DNA from: Microvirga arvi | GTDB lineage: Bacteria > Pseudomonadota > Alphaproteobacteria > Rhizobiales > Beijerinckiaceae | Assembly: GCF_016892765.1 (NCBI RefSeq) | Contig: NZ_JAFEMD010000047.1 | Coordinates: forward strand, 1 to 39,655 | DNA: 39,655 nucleotides | Direction: 5' to 3' | Part shown: piece after piece, positions 9,364 through 17,793 of the stretch | Numbering within the stretch: the stretch's first letter is position 1 | Layout of the letters: every line of letters begins with the position of its first letter | Position numbers and translations under genes: made by a program | The notes under the pieces: model-generated | What the model was told of the DNA's origin: nothing | The model's database searches: none | Seen by the model: only the letters and a program-made list of their open reading frames with translations

Positions 9364-11124
9364 TTAGCTACTGAAAATAAGTTCCTGTATGTCAGAATTC
9401 TTGTCTTCAATTTTTTCTCTGAGCGACTTGATTGCTTCCCTAAAGCTATTCTGCTCGTCGCTGAGACGCAGAACAGCTTGTTGGGTTGAATCATCCAGAA
9501 CAGGAACAGGCAAATCCTTCAATTCACCCATGGCAACATTGGCGATGGTTGTGCCGCCGGCCATTCTTTGCAGAAGGGACTGGATGGCGGCAGAGCCGAG
9601 ATAGCGCGCCAGGACTTCTGGAGACCGGATTGGACTGTTCTTACGCAGTCGGATGATGACCAAGGATTGACCAGGAATGATCAGAGCGTTGCTCTCGGAG
9701 AGAACTGCTTCCGAGACCAGACCAACCTTGCCGATGGTTCCCTTGATCGAAAGGAGAACGTCGCCTGCTTTGAGGACAGCACTCTCGATTTTCCGGGTAG
9801 CTGTTGCTGGCACTTCGCTTGTCTTTTGAGGAAGGAGTAAGTGACCATCCTCAATGTCGGCCAGCATCACCTCCCGAATGGCTATTGTGTTCCCGTCGTC
9901 CATCCCGCGGGGCAATGCCTGGGATCTGTGAATTTCGGCCAGATCGGCCAGTCTCACAGTCTCCCGACTCTCGAGAAGATTTCGGCTCTGCCGCGTCTCA
10001 GCGTCAAGGACGTACCGTTCAACAGAGAGGTTGAAGCCGGTCTCCCGAATTTCCGCCCAGCTGACAAGGGCGCAATCCGGATGAGGCTCTCGGGTCATCA
10101 GAAGCTTTTGAACGAGCGCCGTATCACGCAGCCCCTTCGTTGTTGCATCGACGAAGTAGATGCCTGGCTGGGATCCGCTGGCACCTTCACTTTCGAACAC
10201 AAGGGCCGAAACTGCAACATTGCTGCCGGGATAGCTTCCCCGCGGAAGCTTGATGATGGCTGAAAGCCTGCCACCTTCAACAAGCTCTTGCTTTAATGCA
10301 GCATCCTTGCTGTTTGTCCGGAAGAGGAACCCATTACCGACGACAACGAGACTCCGACCGTCGGCTAGTTGTGGCCCCCAAAGAGTGGCATAGGCTTCGC
10401 TGCTCACCGGTTCTCCCGGACGAGCACCTGGATAGTTTAGCGCTCTCACGTCGAGGTTCGTGCGCATTCCAAGCGGGGGAATGATGAGAGCGCGCTCGGA
10501 CTCTGGAGGCTTCATAGCCTCTCGTGGCAAGCCATCCATGGGACGGGCTTCAATCGTAATGGGTAAGCGGCTCGCCTGCGCAAGAATGCTCAGAGTCTCG
10601 GCAATTTCGTCATTCTCAACGCTCAGGGCGACAGGGCTGTTTTTTGCGAGATCCCACGCAGGTCGCGCCGCCAATGAGAAGGCGCATCGGATTGTTGGAG
10701 CGTGATGGCCTTCTCCCCTGAGCAGAGCAGCGAGGAGCTCCGCGCCCTCGGAGGACATCCAAAAGCCCGCTCCCCATCCAAGGAGAGCTTCCGCCATTTC
10801 GCCCGGAGCTGCGCCGTCTTCCTGAGCAATCCAGATGGCGTTGCGGAATTGCTCAATCGCTTGGTACCCAAAGCTCCTCCATGAGGCGTCGATCTTGCCA
10901 GAATAATCGTGCAGGTCGAGATCTGCCATGGCCTGGTGCCGTGTCGCCTGAAGCTGGTCGACGGGCACATCATGGAAGGGCGGCAGGAATTGCCGTTCTA
11001 ATGACGTCCCAGCCCACAGAAGCATGAAGGCGGCGGCCGGTAGAGCTTGGGCAGGGATCAGGCCGCTGTTGCGCAACGGAGGCGCGAAAATTGCGGCAAG
11101 CATTTCTGGGGTCATCGTTCTCAT
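9364..11124 (-). CDS. Methylase-like / HsdS-like fusion protein, first gene of the type I operon
   Basis: 586 residues. The first 110 residues are helical, then a Rossmann-like part of N6-methylase type follows (about 140-360). Where motif IV NPPF/Y is expected it reads IIPPLG (214-219), followed by ADGRSLVVVGNGFLFR and a GGRLSAIIKLPRGSY block typical of N6 methylases (compare the GRAAVVLPDGTLFG and IVRLPSSVF blocks of HsdM). No DPACGTG motif I is present, so methyl transfer is unlikely. From about 385 an HsdS-type target recognition domain follows (VRLADLAEIHRSQ, LSIKGTIGKVGLV, LPVPVLDDSTQQAVL) with a C-terminal coiled coil. It precedes hsdR by 40 bp. Probably a catalytically dead methylase-specificity hybrid; role unproven. 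Confidence 0.75.
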   Translation of the reverse strand: MRTMTPEMLAAIFAPPLRNSGLIPAQALPAAAFMLLWAGTSLERQFLPPFHDVPVDQLQATRHQAMADLDLHDYSGKIDASWRSFGYQAIEQFRNAIWIAQEDGAAPGEMAEALLGWGAGFWMSSEGAELLAALLRGEGHHAPTIRCAFSLAARPAWDLAKNSPVALSVENDEIAETLSILAQASRLPITIEARPMDGLPREAMKPPESERALIIPPLGMRTNLDVRALNYPGARPGEPVSSEAYATLWGPQLADGRSLVVVGNGFLFRTNSKDAALKQELVEGGRLSAIIKLPRGSYPGSNVAVSALVFESEGASGSQPGIYFVDATTKGLRDTALVQKLLMTREPHPDCALVSWAEIRETGFNLSVERYVLDAETRQSRNLLESRETVRLADLAEIHRSQALPRGMDDGNTIAIREVMLADIEDGHLLLPQKTSEVPATATRKIESAVLKAGDVLLSIKGTIGKVGLVSEAVLSESNALIIPGQSLVIIRLRKNSPIRSPEVLARYLGSAAIQSLLQRMAGGTTIANVAMGELKDLPVPVLDDSTQQAVLRLSDEQNSFREAIKSLREKIEDKNSDIQELIFSS

Positions 11125-11144
11125 GAGCCGGCTCTCTTTTGTTG

Positions 11145-11390
11145 TTAGTGCCGTCCGTAGGCAGTGATGAGAGCATTGTCGTCGGCAACGACGACAATGC
11201 CACCCTTATCCCGGGCCTTCAGCAGCAGCTTGCGCTCCCGATCAATCTCTTCGAGGCGCTGATCCACCGCCCGCCGATCCAAGATGTACTTGTCGCGCTC
11301 GCAGCGTCCATGAGCCAGTGCGAGGTCAACCATAGCCCTGGCAATTCCCCGCTGGTTCATTCGGTTTTGGACGTGTTTGGTCTGGATCAT
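11145..11390 (-). CDS. DUF4258 family small protein
   Basis: 81 residues starting MIQTKHVQNRMNQRGI; this ATG is chosen over the one at 11420 because GGAGGAG lies directly before it. The fold pattern is HxxxRMxxRGI, a helix, then a basic middle and a terminal strand block VVVADDNALITAYGR, as in DUF4258 proteins (a small RelE-like or BrnT-like group). Family members are often found near toxin-antitoxin and defence genes. It lies 20 bp before the M/S-like fusion gene and may be the first gene of that operon. The promoter should lie in the AT-rich stretch at 11420-11480. A toxin role is possible but not shown. Confidence 0.6.
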   Translation of the reverse strand: MIQTKHVQNRMNQRGIARAMVDLALAHGRCERDKYILDRRAVDQRLEEIDRERKLLLKARDKGGIVVVADDNALITAYGRH

Positions 11391-11420
11391 GTGCTCCTCC
11401 ATATCCTCTTTATGGAGCAC

Positions 11421-11480
11421 ATCAATTATTTAGTCAATTGCTGACTTTTATATTTTTAATAAATTTATAATTCTTGTTTT
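11421..11480 (-). promoter_or_regulatory. AT-rich probable promoter region of the restriction operon
   Basis: A 50-base stretch of A/T-rich sequence (ATTATTTAGTC, TTTTATATTTTTAATAAATT) stands out from the GC-rich surroundings just before the first minus-strand gene of the defence operon. I cannot assign exact -35 and -10 boxes. The remaining gap to 11701 shows no gene. Confidence 0.4.
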
Positions 11481-11701
11481 CCCTACGATTGGACGTCTTG
11501 ATCGCTCGTGAAGTGCCGGACCGCCGCCGCAACTCGACGAGCGGCAGCTTTCCGAGGTTGAACCACTCACTCTGCAGGTTATGAGGCACCATAAGTTGCC
11601 TTTCTCTGAAGGGTTAGGTTTTACCCTTGTTTTCATGGTCGGATTGACGGGATGATTCAGCTGTGCCATACCCTCTGCATCGTCAGCAAGGGAGGACAAC
11701 G

Positions 11702-12658
11702 ATGACGACGTGGACTTTGAAGCCGGGACAGCCGATCGAGAGGAAGAAACTGCACAACGATTTCGGTGGCAGGCAGCAGGGCGGAATCGGCCCTAGCAAG
11801 GGCAGCCCGAACGTCTTCCTCTTCGCGGACGCTGCGTCAGCCGTGAAGCATGGCTACACAGACGGCTGGCAAGGCGACGGATGCTATCACTACACAGGTG
11901 AGGGGCAGTACGGCGACCAGCAGATGAAATCTGGCAATGCCTCAATCTTGAACCACAAGAAGGAGGGACGGGCGCTGCGCCTCTTCAGCGGGGCACGGGG
12001 CACTGTGACCTATGAAGGGGAGTTCGAGATTGATCCCGACATGCCGTTCTACGTGACGGATGCACCCGAGAGCGGCGAAGTGGACACTCGTCCCGTACGC
12101 TCTGTGTTTGTCTTCCGTCTACGGCCTGTCGATGGCTCCATCTCTGTCGATGGCGCTATCAAGGCCGCTTCTGGCTCGCTGATCCTTCCCAGCACCGATC
12201 AAGTGGATGAAGTGCCGGTGGAACCGAACCTCACCGAGAGATCGGTCGTGGAGCCCAACCGCGAGCCGTACGAGGCTGAACGCAGGGAGGCCAAGCTCGT
12301 GGTGGAGTTCCAGCAATATCTCCGGGGCCTCGGCCACGTGGCGGTGCGGCACCGCATCCTTCCCGCAGGAGAGGCAAAACCGCTCTATACCGATCTGTAT
12401 GTGCCCTCGCAGGGCCTTCTGATCGAAGCCAAAGGGACGGTGGAGCGCGGTGCTATCCGCATGGCTCTGGGACAACTCCTGGATTACGGACGCTTCGTTC
12501 CTGGCTCTCACCGCGCCATCCTGCTGCCCTCACGTCCGAGGGAGGATTTGCGTCAGCTTGTGCTGGGTGCTGGTGTTGATCTCTACTGGAAAGGCGACGC
12601 GACCTTCCACTACGAGCGTCATCAGGAAGAACCACCCAAAACAAGTCAGGCGGCTTGA
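11702..12658 (+). CDS. ScoMcrA-like SRA domain fused to a PD-(D/E)XK nuclease (type IV restriction-like)
   Basis: 318 residues; the ATG at 11702 follows GGGAGG at 6-base spacing. Residues about 11-140 match the ScoMcrA-type SRA domain that reads modified DNA: KLHNDFGGRQQGGIG, HGYTDGWQGDG, YTGEGQYGDQQ and GNASILNHKKEGRALRLF. After a linker, residues about 195-305 form a PD-(D/E)XK nuclease: Asp231 in YTDLYV, IEAK (241-244), then ALGQLLDYGRF. A modification reader joined to a nuclease predicts cleavage of DNA bearing a base or backbone modification, complementing the type I system. Which modification is read is unknown. Characterised ScoMcrA uses an HNH nuclease, so this pairing differs. It is convergent with the integrase. 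Confidence 0.8.
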   Translation: MTTWTLKPGQPIERKKLHNDFGGRQQGGIGPSKGSPNVFLFADAASAVKHGYTDGWQGDGCYHYTGEGQYGDQQMKSGNASILNHKKEGRALRLFSGARGTVTYEGEFEIDPDMPFYVTDAPESGEVDTRPVRSVFVFRLRPVDGSISVDGAIKAASGSLILPSTDQVDEVPVEPNLTERSVVEPNREPYEAERREAKLVVEFQQYLRGLGHVAVRHRILPAGEAKPLYTDLYVPSQGLLIEAKGTVERGAIRMALGQLLDYGRFVPGSHRAILLPSRPREDLRQLVLGAGVDLYWKGDATFHYERHQEEPPKTSQAA

Positions 12659-12728
12659 ACTTCTTCAGCATTATTGAGGCCGAAATCCGAAACGCTGCCC
12701 CATCTCTACGATGCGGTCCGACAACCAG

Positions 12729-12765
12729 CGATGGGGTCAGTGCATGTGAGGCGCTGACCCCATCG
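12729..12765. terminator. Bidirectional terminator-like hairpin between convergent genes
   Basis: Perfect 12-bp arms CGATGGGGTCAG (12729-12740) and CTGACCCCATCG (12754-12765) enclose a 13-base loop. It lies between the plus-strand nuclease gene and the minus-strand integrase, as expected for a shared transcript end. No strong T-run follows, so it may instead be a pausing or protein-binding dyad. Confidence 0.5.
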
Positions 12766-12783
12766 GTCCTTCTGGTCTCCCGA

Positions 12784-13749
12784 TCAGAGCCCCACCTCAG
12801 CCGCCAGATTGCGCTCGAACAGCCGCCCATCGTGGATGTATCGCCGCAACACGCTCGTGGACCGGTGCCGCGTCGTCTTCATGATGATCCGCTCCTCGAC
12901 GCCCGCCGCTGCCGCTGAGGTCGCGAACCCGGCCCGCAGGCTGTGGCCGGAAAACGCCTGGGCATCGAGACCGGCGAGACCGGCACGGCGCTGGACAATC
13001 TTGGCAACGGCGCGGGTTGAGAGGCGCTCCCCCAGGCGGCCATGCCGGTCCACGCTCCGAAACGCTTTGCCCTGGATGACCCCCGCCATCGCGATCCAGG
13101 TTTCGTACGCAATTACCGGGCACGTCGCCGAGCCGGTACGCCCAATGGCGACCACCTGACCTTCGCCCTCCTGGTCCGCCTTGCTTCGGCGGATGGTGAC
13201 CCGCAGCCCCTCGGGCAGGACGACGACATCATCCAGGTTGAGCGCGACCAGTTCGGACCGGCGCAGGGCGGCTCCGAAGCCCACCAAGATCAACGCGCGG
13301 TCGCGCAGGTCGATGAGCCGGTCGGCGCAGGTTTCGACGGCCCGTCGCACCAGTGGCGTGGTCAGGGCCTCCGCATGGCGCTGGGCACTGCCCTTGGTGC
13401 GGCGCAGACCGCGCAGCACGTCGCGGATGGCTGGGTGCCGCGTGTCCATCGGGTGACCAGCCATGCGATGCGCGGTGGCGATGGACGACAGCCGCCGCGT
13501 CAAGGTCGCGACTGAGAGCAGGTTTTCGTGCGCGGCAAGGAATAACCCGACCGTTGTGGCCGCAGCAGGAAGCGCCGCCAGCCCATGCGCGGCGCACCAG
13601 CCTTCAAACGACTTCCAGTCGCTCCGGTAGGCCCGCCGCGTTGCCTCAGCCCGCGCGCCCTCGGCGAGGTCCGCCGCGCGATCCGCCGCCGCCGCGAGAG
13701 CGGTGGGGGCGGCGATGGCCTCGCTGATGGGGGTGGTGATGGTGGTCAC
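12784..13749 (-). CDS. Tyrosine recombinase (phage-integrase family)
   Basis: 321 residues from a GTG start with GGAG 6 bases upstream. The N-terminal SAM-like core-binding domain covers about 25-120. The catalytic domain shows Arg in ALRRSEL (164), Lys in RRSKAD (190), HSLR (269-272), His in TRHRS (295) and the nucleophile Tyr304 in LRRYI. All the catalytic residues are present, so it should be active. It probably inserts, excises or resolves the element that includes the neighbouring primase/helicase module. An inverted repeat lies just before its start and may be an operator or arm site. Confidence 0.92.
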   Translation of the reverse strand: MTTITTPISEAIAAPTALAAAADRAADLAEGARAEATRRAYRSDWKSFEGWCAAHGLAALPAAATTVGLFLAAHENLLSVATLTRRLSSIATAHRMAGHPMDTRHPAIRDVLRGLRRTKGSAQRHAEALTTPLVRRAVETCADRLIDLRDRALILVGFGAALRRSELVALNLDDVVVLPEGLRVTIRRSKADQEGEGQVVAIGRTGSATCPVIAYETWIAMAGVIQGKAFRSVDRHGRLGERLSTRAVAKIVQRRAGLAGLDAQAFSGHSLRAGFATSAAAAGVEERIIMKTTRHRSTSVLRRYIHDGRLFERNLAAEVGL

Positions 13750-13762
13750 GGTGGGCTCCTGA

Positions 13763-13789
13763 GTTCCGATACCGGTCTCTTATCGGAAC
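13763..13789. promoter_or_regulatory. Inverted repeat upstream of the integrase
   Basis: Perfect 9-bp arms GTTCCGATA (13763-13771) and TATCGGAAC (13781-13789) with a 9-base spacer, 14 bases before the integrase GTG. Its position fits an operator for the integrase promoter. The arms also resemble the TTCC...TTATCGGAA palindromes of the 21-33 kb region, so it could be a distant member of that family. Confidence 0.6.
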
Positions 13790-13811
13790 CCAGAACCACG
13801 CTAAGATCAAA

Positions 13812-13897
13812 AATATGCATAGGTGCAAAATCTTTGCATATTAGCCCTTGCCTGGAGCAGTTGATCATGCACAATAAGCTTACACGCAAATATGCAT
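13812..13897. promoter_or_regulatory. Three ATATGCAW boxes before the 13.9-kb gene
   Basis: AATATGCA (13812-13819) and TGCATATT (13835-13842) form an inverted pair; a third box ATATGCAT lies at 13890-13897, 12 bases before the start at 13910. The AT-rich setting and spacing suggest operator sites in the divergent promoter region between the integrase and the next gene. Confidence 0.4.
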
Positions 13898-13909
13898 CAT
13901 GGATATCAT

Positions 13910-14812
13910 ATGGAACGATTCACCAAGGACGAGATGTTCAACGAGCTCCGCACAATCTTCCTGTTCGAGGCTGACCACATCATTCTCGGCGCAAGCGAAG
14001 ACATGGCTGAGCAGTTCATCGGCTTCGAAAATATGGATGGCCAGTATTGCTACATGGACCCTGAGCTGGTGGATTTGGCCCGGTTCGACATCACGAGGTT
14101 GTTTGACCAGGGCTATGACTACGCGTTTCGCCCTAGTCTCTTGCACACCTTGCATAAAAGCGAGGTCAAATATCTCGTCGCTTTCATGAAGGGCACCCCG
14201 CGCATTGGCGGCACGGACTCGGCCGGTGAGATTCACCAGTTCATGAACCCGGATGGCTACTGTCAGACCATCGCCGATGCCGTACATGCCCGTTGGAAGC
14301 TCGAGCGTTCTTCGGGGGGCGCGACGTTCACCACGCGTGAACTCGCCCTGTTGGCTAACATGACTGAGGGTGCCGTGCGCAATGCGATGGCCGACAAAAG
14401 TGAGAGCGGGCTAAAGGCGATCCCCGGCTCTAAACCTGTTCTTGTCGGAATTGACGAGGCAAAGCGCTGGCTCTCGGGCCGGCGAGGGTACATCGCCATG
14501 CCGGCTCGCCCAAGAGAGGACGCCGTGCTGCACGAGATGCTTGCTGCAGCCCGAACTGCGAAGGACCTCGGGCTAGTGGTCAGTAAACATCACCTCCTCA
14601 TTACCAATCACAGCTCGACGGACCGCTTTCTATCGGCAGGCTTTTCGCCTGAGGAGATGAAGGCATGGGAAGACGGCACTTTCCAATTTGAGGCCGAGCG
14701 GGCCGCAAAGCTCGCTGAGGTGCTTGATCTTGAGGTGCCATCATTCGTCGGCAAGGCGCTTGAGGTCAGCCTGCGCCGCGACAGAGCCATAACCGAGGCA
14801 GATCAAGCATGA
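13910..14812 (+). CDS. Hypothetical protein with possible DNA-binding segment
   Basis: 300 residues, start chosen at MERFTKDEM. I do not recognise a family. The N-terminal half (about 1-120) is acidic and aromatic. About 138-160 (TTRELALLANMTEGAVRNAM) reads like a helix-turn-helix, followed by AIPGSKPVLVGIDEAKRWLSGRRGY, the pattern of an excisionase- or plasmid-type regulator that closes with a wing and helix. The rest is charged and helical. It is divergent from the integrase, and repeated boxes lie before it, so a regulator of the mobile element is a fair guess. No signal peptide or membrane segment. Confidence 0.6.
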   Translation: MERFTKDEMFNELRTIFLFEADHIILGASEDMAEQFIGFENMDGQYCYMDPELVDLARFDITRLFDQGYDYAFRPSLLHTLHKSEVKYLVAFMKGTPRIGGTDSAGEIHQFMNPDGYCQTIADAVHARWKLERSSGGATFTTRELALLANMTEGAVRNAMADKSESGLKAIPGSKPVLVGIDEAKRWLSGRRGYIAMPARPREDAVLHEMLAAARTAKDLGLVVSKHHLLITNHSSTDRFLSAGFSPEEMKAWEDGTFQFEAERAAKLAEVLDLEVPSFVGKALEVSLRRDRAITEADQA

Positions 14813-15026
14813 TCGCGGAGGCCAGAACCCGCCAGCTTAAGAGCTCCTGAAGCGGCAGCTGGGCGGCGAGTGTAACCTGCGCGTGGATCGATCGCTTGCT
14901 CGATCTCTATGCTGCGCTCGGCGAAAATTGTCGCCTTGTCACCATTGGGCATCAGTCCCACCGCTTCTCGCCCGATTGATACCTTCCAAACAATCCATGC
15001 ACTTCTGACAAAGAGGCCCTTCCACC

Positions 15027-15317
15027 ATGGATAAGACGCCATCGACGATGCTCACCCTGTTTCAGCACATGCACGAGTGCGAAAAGAGCCTTTGGGCCCA
15101 TCTTGGAGGCATCGGTCGCATCAGGTTTGACCAGCTGATCAGCCAAGGGCACGTGAAGCCGATCATGGCCGGTCGGCATAACTTTGTTCCAGATAACTGC
15201 ATCCACAACCTCTTCGACGTGTGCAGGTTGTCTGGCCCAATCACGGTCATCCACGGGGCAGAAGTTGAGGCCTCAGGCCAAGGCGTGCTGAGGCAGGATG
15301 GAGAAGCTACATGGTAG
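15027..15317 (+). CDS. Small hypothetical protein upstream of the primase
   Basis: 96 residues. It overlaps the primase-like gene by 7 bp (15311-15317), which suggests translational coupling in one operon. The sequence is soluble, with His/Cys scattered (HMHECEKSLWAH, NCIHNLFDVCRL) but without a clear zinc pattern. No family recognised. The 214-bp gap before it (14813-15026) shows no gene; the operon promoter probably lies there. A role in replication of the element is inferred from position only. Confidence 0.5.
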   Translation: MDKTPSTMLTLFQHMHECEKSLWAHLGGIGRIRFDQLISQGHVKPIMAGRHNFVPDNCIHNLFDVCRLSGPITVIHGAEVEASGQGVLRQDGEATW

Positions 15318-16225
15318 CCTTATCCCTCCCACAGATCGCCCGCGCCTTGGGTGGCGAATTAGTAAGAAACCAAGTGCTTTGCCCTGGTCCTGGTCATAGC
15401 CAACGGGATCGCAGCCTTGCAGTCCGTCCCTCTAGCGGAGCGCCGGATGGCCTCCTGATTTATTCCCATTGCGGGGACGACTGGCGAGACTGCAGGGACT
15501 TTGTTCTCGGCAAACTTGAGATCGAACGTAAGAATAACCAGCGTCAGCTCGCAAAACCACACAATCGCATCCGCTACAAGGTTGAATGTCCCTTGTCTGC
15601 CCCCCCGGACCACGACGACATAAACGCACGTATCCAGCGGGTCCACGCCATATGGGACGAAGCCCGCGATCCGCGAGGAACAGTTGTTGAAGCCTATCTC
15701 ACTCGGAGGGAGCTGGGTCTGACTGACGATCTCGCGGAGGTCATCCGCTTCCATCCAGCCTGTCCATGGTCGACTGGCCGTCTCCCCGCGATGGTTGCCG
15801 CTTTCCGCTGTATCCATACGGACCGGATCACAGGCATCCACCGCACGGCCTTAACGCCAAACGGCACGAAAATAGGTCGCAAGATGTTGGGTATCGTGGC
15901 TGGAGCCGCCATCAAGCTTGATCCTGATGAAGCTGTAACAGGTGGGCTCACAATCGGAGAAGGCATCGAAACAACCCTTTCAGCGCGTCAGTTCGGGATT
16001 AAGCCGGCATGGGCGCTCGGATCGGTGGGAGCTCTTGCCAGCTTTCCCGTCCTATCTGGTATCGAAGCCCTCACGCTCCTCGCTGAAGAGGACACCAGCG
16101 GCGCAAGTCAGAAGGCCATCAAGGAATGCGGTCACCGCTGGCACCAAGCCAAGCGGGAGGTCATCACCGCAGCATCCAAGGTTGGAGGTGACCTTAACGA
16201 CGCTCTCCTGGGGAGTGTACCCTAA
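15311..16225 (+). CDS. Toprim-domain primase-like protein
   Basis: 304 residues. The N-terminus holds a CHC2-like zinc site: LCPGPGH (C24, H29) and HCGDDWRDC (C54, C61). The middle is a DUF7146-type block (GTVVEAYLTRRELGL, FRCIHTDRITGIHRTAL). The C-terminal Toprim domain has the metal Glu in LTIGEGIETTLSA (about 214-226) and a LTLLAEEDTSG block where DxD is usual; here it reads EED, a mild deviation. Such proteins prime DNA synthesis for plasmids, phages and integrated elements. It overlaps the helicase gene by one base (TAATG). Confidence 0.8.
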   Translation: MVALSLPQIARALGGELVRNQVLCPGPGHSQRDRSLAVRPSSGAPDGLLIYSHCGDDWRDCRDFVLGKLEIERKNNQRQLAKPHNRIRYKVECPLSAPPDHDDINARIQRVHAIWDEARDPRGTVVEAYLTRRELGLTDDLAEVIRFHPACPWSTGRLPAMVAAFRCIHTDRITGIHRTALTPNGTKIGRKMLGIVAGAAIKLDPDEAVTGGLTIGEGIETTLSARQFGIKPAWALGSVGALASFPVLSGIEALTLLAEEDTSGASQKAIKECGHRWHQAKREVITAASKVGGDLNDALLGSVP

Positions 16226-17469
16226 TGAATGACGTAACTCCTCCATCGGAACAAGCCGCAAAGGTGGTTCACATGAGCCACTTCATGCCCGATGCCGCGT
16301 CCAGCAGGCACGATGCGGCAGAACGATCAAAGCTCCACATCTCGGCAACCCCGTTTAAGTGGGTAAACCCGAGCACCATCCCGCCCCGCGAATGGGTCTA
16401 TGGGCATCACTACGTTCGGCAATTTGTCTCCACGACAGTGGCGCCGGGTGGCGTCGGCAAATCCTCACTCAGCATAGTCGAGGCGCTGGCTATCGCCACC
16501 GGCAAGAACCTGCTTGGCATCAAGCCGAATGAGCGAACCAAGGTTTGGCTCTGGAACGGAGAGGATCCGCTGGAAGAGCTGCAGCGCCGGGTGGGTGCCG
16601 CCATGAGACTCTATGGGCTCCAGCCGGAGGAGGTCGAAGGCTGGCTTTTCATGGATAGCGGGCGAACCTCGCCAGTTATCATTGCCGAGCAAACCAGGCA
16701 GGGGACCAAGATCGCCATTCCGGTGGAGGAGGCTCTAGAGGCAACCATCCGCGAGAACGAGATTGGGGTTGTTATCCTTGACCCGTTCGTCTCGGTGCAT
16801 CGCGTCTCTGAGAACGATAATGGAGCCATCGATATGGTCGCTAAAACGATTGCTGGCATCGCTGATCGAACCCGATGTGCCTTCGACCTGGTCCACCACG
16901 TCCGCAAGACGAACGGCTCTGAGGTCACGGTGGAGGATGGGCGTGGTGCGGTTGCTCTCCTGAGTGCTGCCCGAGCCGCCCGGGCCATGAACCAGATGAC
17001 CCAGGATGAGGCCGACAAATGGGGTGTTGAGAACCGCCGTCTGCACTTCCGCTACTTCGATGGCAAGGCCAATCTCGCCCCGCCGTCCGAAACCTCCACG
17101 TGGTTCAAGCTTGCATCCGTTGACCTCGGGAACGCGACCGAAACCCGGCCAAGCGACTGGCTGGGTGTGGTCACCCGCTGGGAGCCCCCCAGGCCCTTCG
17201 ATGACGTTACCGCAGAGCACATGCACGAGGTCCGGCGCCGCGTAGCTGATGGACAATGGCGGCTTGATCCTCAGTCCGGCGAATGGGTGGGTAAATGCGT
17301 TGCGGAAGTGCTTGCCGTAGACCTGTCCGACAAGGCCGTGAAGTCCAAGGTCAAGACCATCATCAAGACTTGGATCGACACGGGCGTTCTCAACAAGGAG
17401 GAGCGCAAGGACAACAAGCGGAACCCGCGGACGTTCGTCATTCCAGGAGACTTCGAGGGTCAAGGCTGA
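16225..17469 (+). CDS. RepA-type replicative helicase (AAA, DnaB-like fold)
   Basis: 414 residues. An AAA_25/RecA-fold ATPase: Walker A APGGVGKSS (73-81), then a WNGEDP block, Walker B VVILDPFV (about 184-191) and a sensor-like HHVRK (about 225-229). This order is that of RSF1010 RepA-like and phage-plasmid helicases that load at an origin. The C-terminal 100 residues (AVKSKVKTIIKTW, LNKEERKDNKRNPRTF) look like a winged helix. The pair with the Toprim primase makes a replication module, and repeats downstream look like its origin. Confidence 0.82.
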   Translation: MNDVTPPSEQAAKVVHMSHFMPDAASSRHDAAERSKLHISATPFKWVNPSTIPPREWVYGHHYVRQFVSTTVAPGGVGKSSLSIVEALAIATGKNLLGIKPNERTKVWLWNGEDPLEELQRRVGAAMRLYGLQPEEVEGWLFMDSGRTSPVIIAEQTRQGTKIAIPVEEALEATIRENEIGVVILDPFVSVHRVSENDNGAIDMVAKTIAGIADRTRCAFDLVHHVRKTNGSEVTVEDGRGAVALLSAARAARAMNQMTQDEADKWGVENRRLHFRYFDGKANLAPPSETSTWFKLASVDLGNATETRPSDWLGVVTRWEPPRPFDDVTAEHMHEVRRRVADGQWRLDPQSGEWVGKCVAEVLAVDLSDKAVKSKVKTIIKTWIDTGVLNKEERKDNKRNPRTFVIPGDFEGQG

Positions 17470-17540
17470 TGCTCTGTTCTCATCTGCCTCACCTCGTGGC
17501 CCCAAGGTGGGGCAGAGGTGAGGCACGTGGGGCAGCCGCA

Positions 17541-17580
17541 CCGCCCCGCCCCACCTTCTATAGGGGGGCGGGGGGTGTGG
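17541..17580. repeat. Very GC-rich imperfect inverted repeat after the helicase gene
   Basis: A C-rich arm (ACCGCCCCGCCCC) and a G-rich arm (GGGGGCGGGGGGT) flank a short ACCTTCTATAG loop, 70 bp after the helicase stop. It could end the operon transcript or be part of the origin region. The surrounding bases hold several copies of GGTGAGGC. Confidence 0.45.
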
Positions 17581-17793
17581 CGGGGCAAGAGCAAACAAAG
17601 TGGTGAGGTGAGGCAGTCCCTTTTTCACGGTCGAGAGGAGGCGATGCGTAAGACAAATGAGCAAGCAGGCATAACCCCTCAGCAGAGGGGCGCGTTGTCG
17701 AGTACGAAACCATCACGAGCCCCTGCTGTGGTATCCAATGCCATTCGTTGGGAAAGGCTATGCCTGGTGTCAGTTTCTCGATCCTGCTGTGAT

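Noticed and set aside
12784..13749. Several long open frames on the plus strand across the integrase gene
   Set aside because: They come from the high GC content; the minus-strand frame has all catalytic residues of a tyrosine recombinase.
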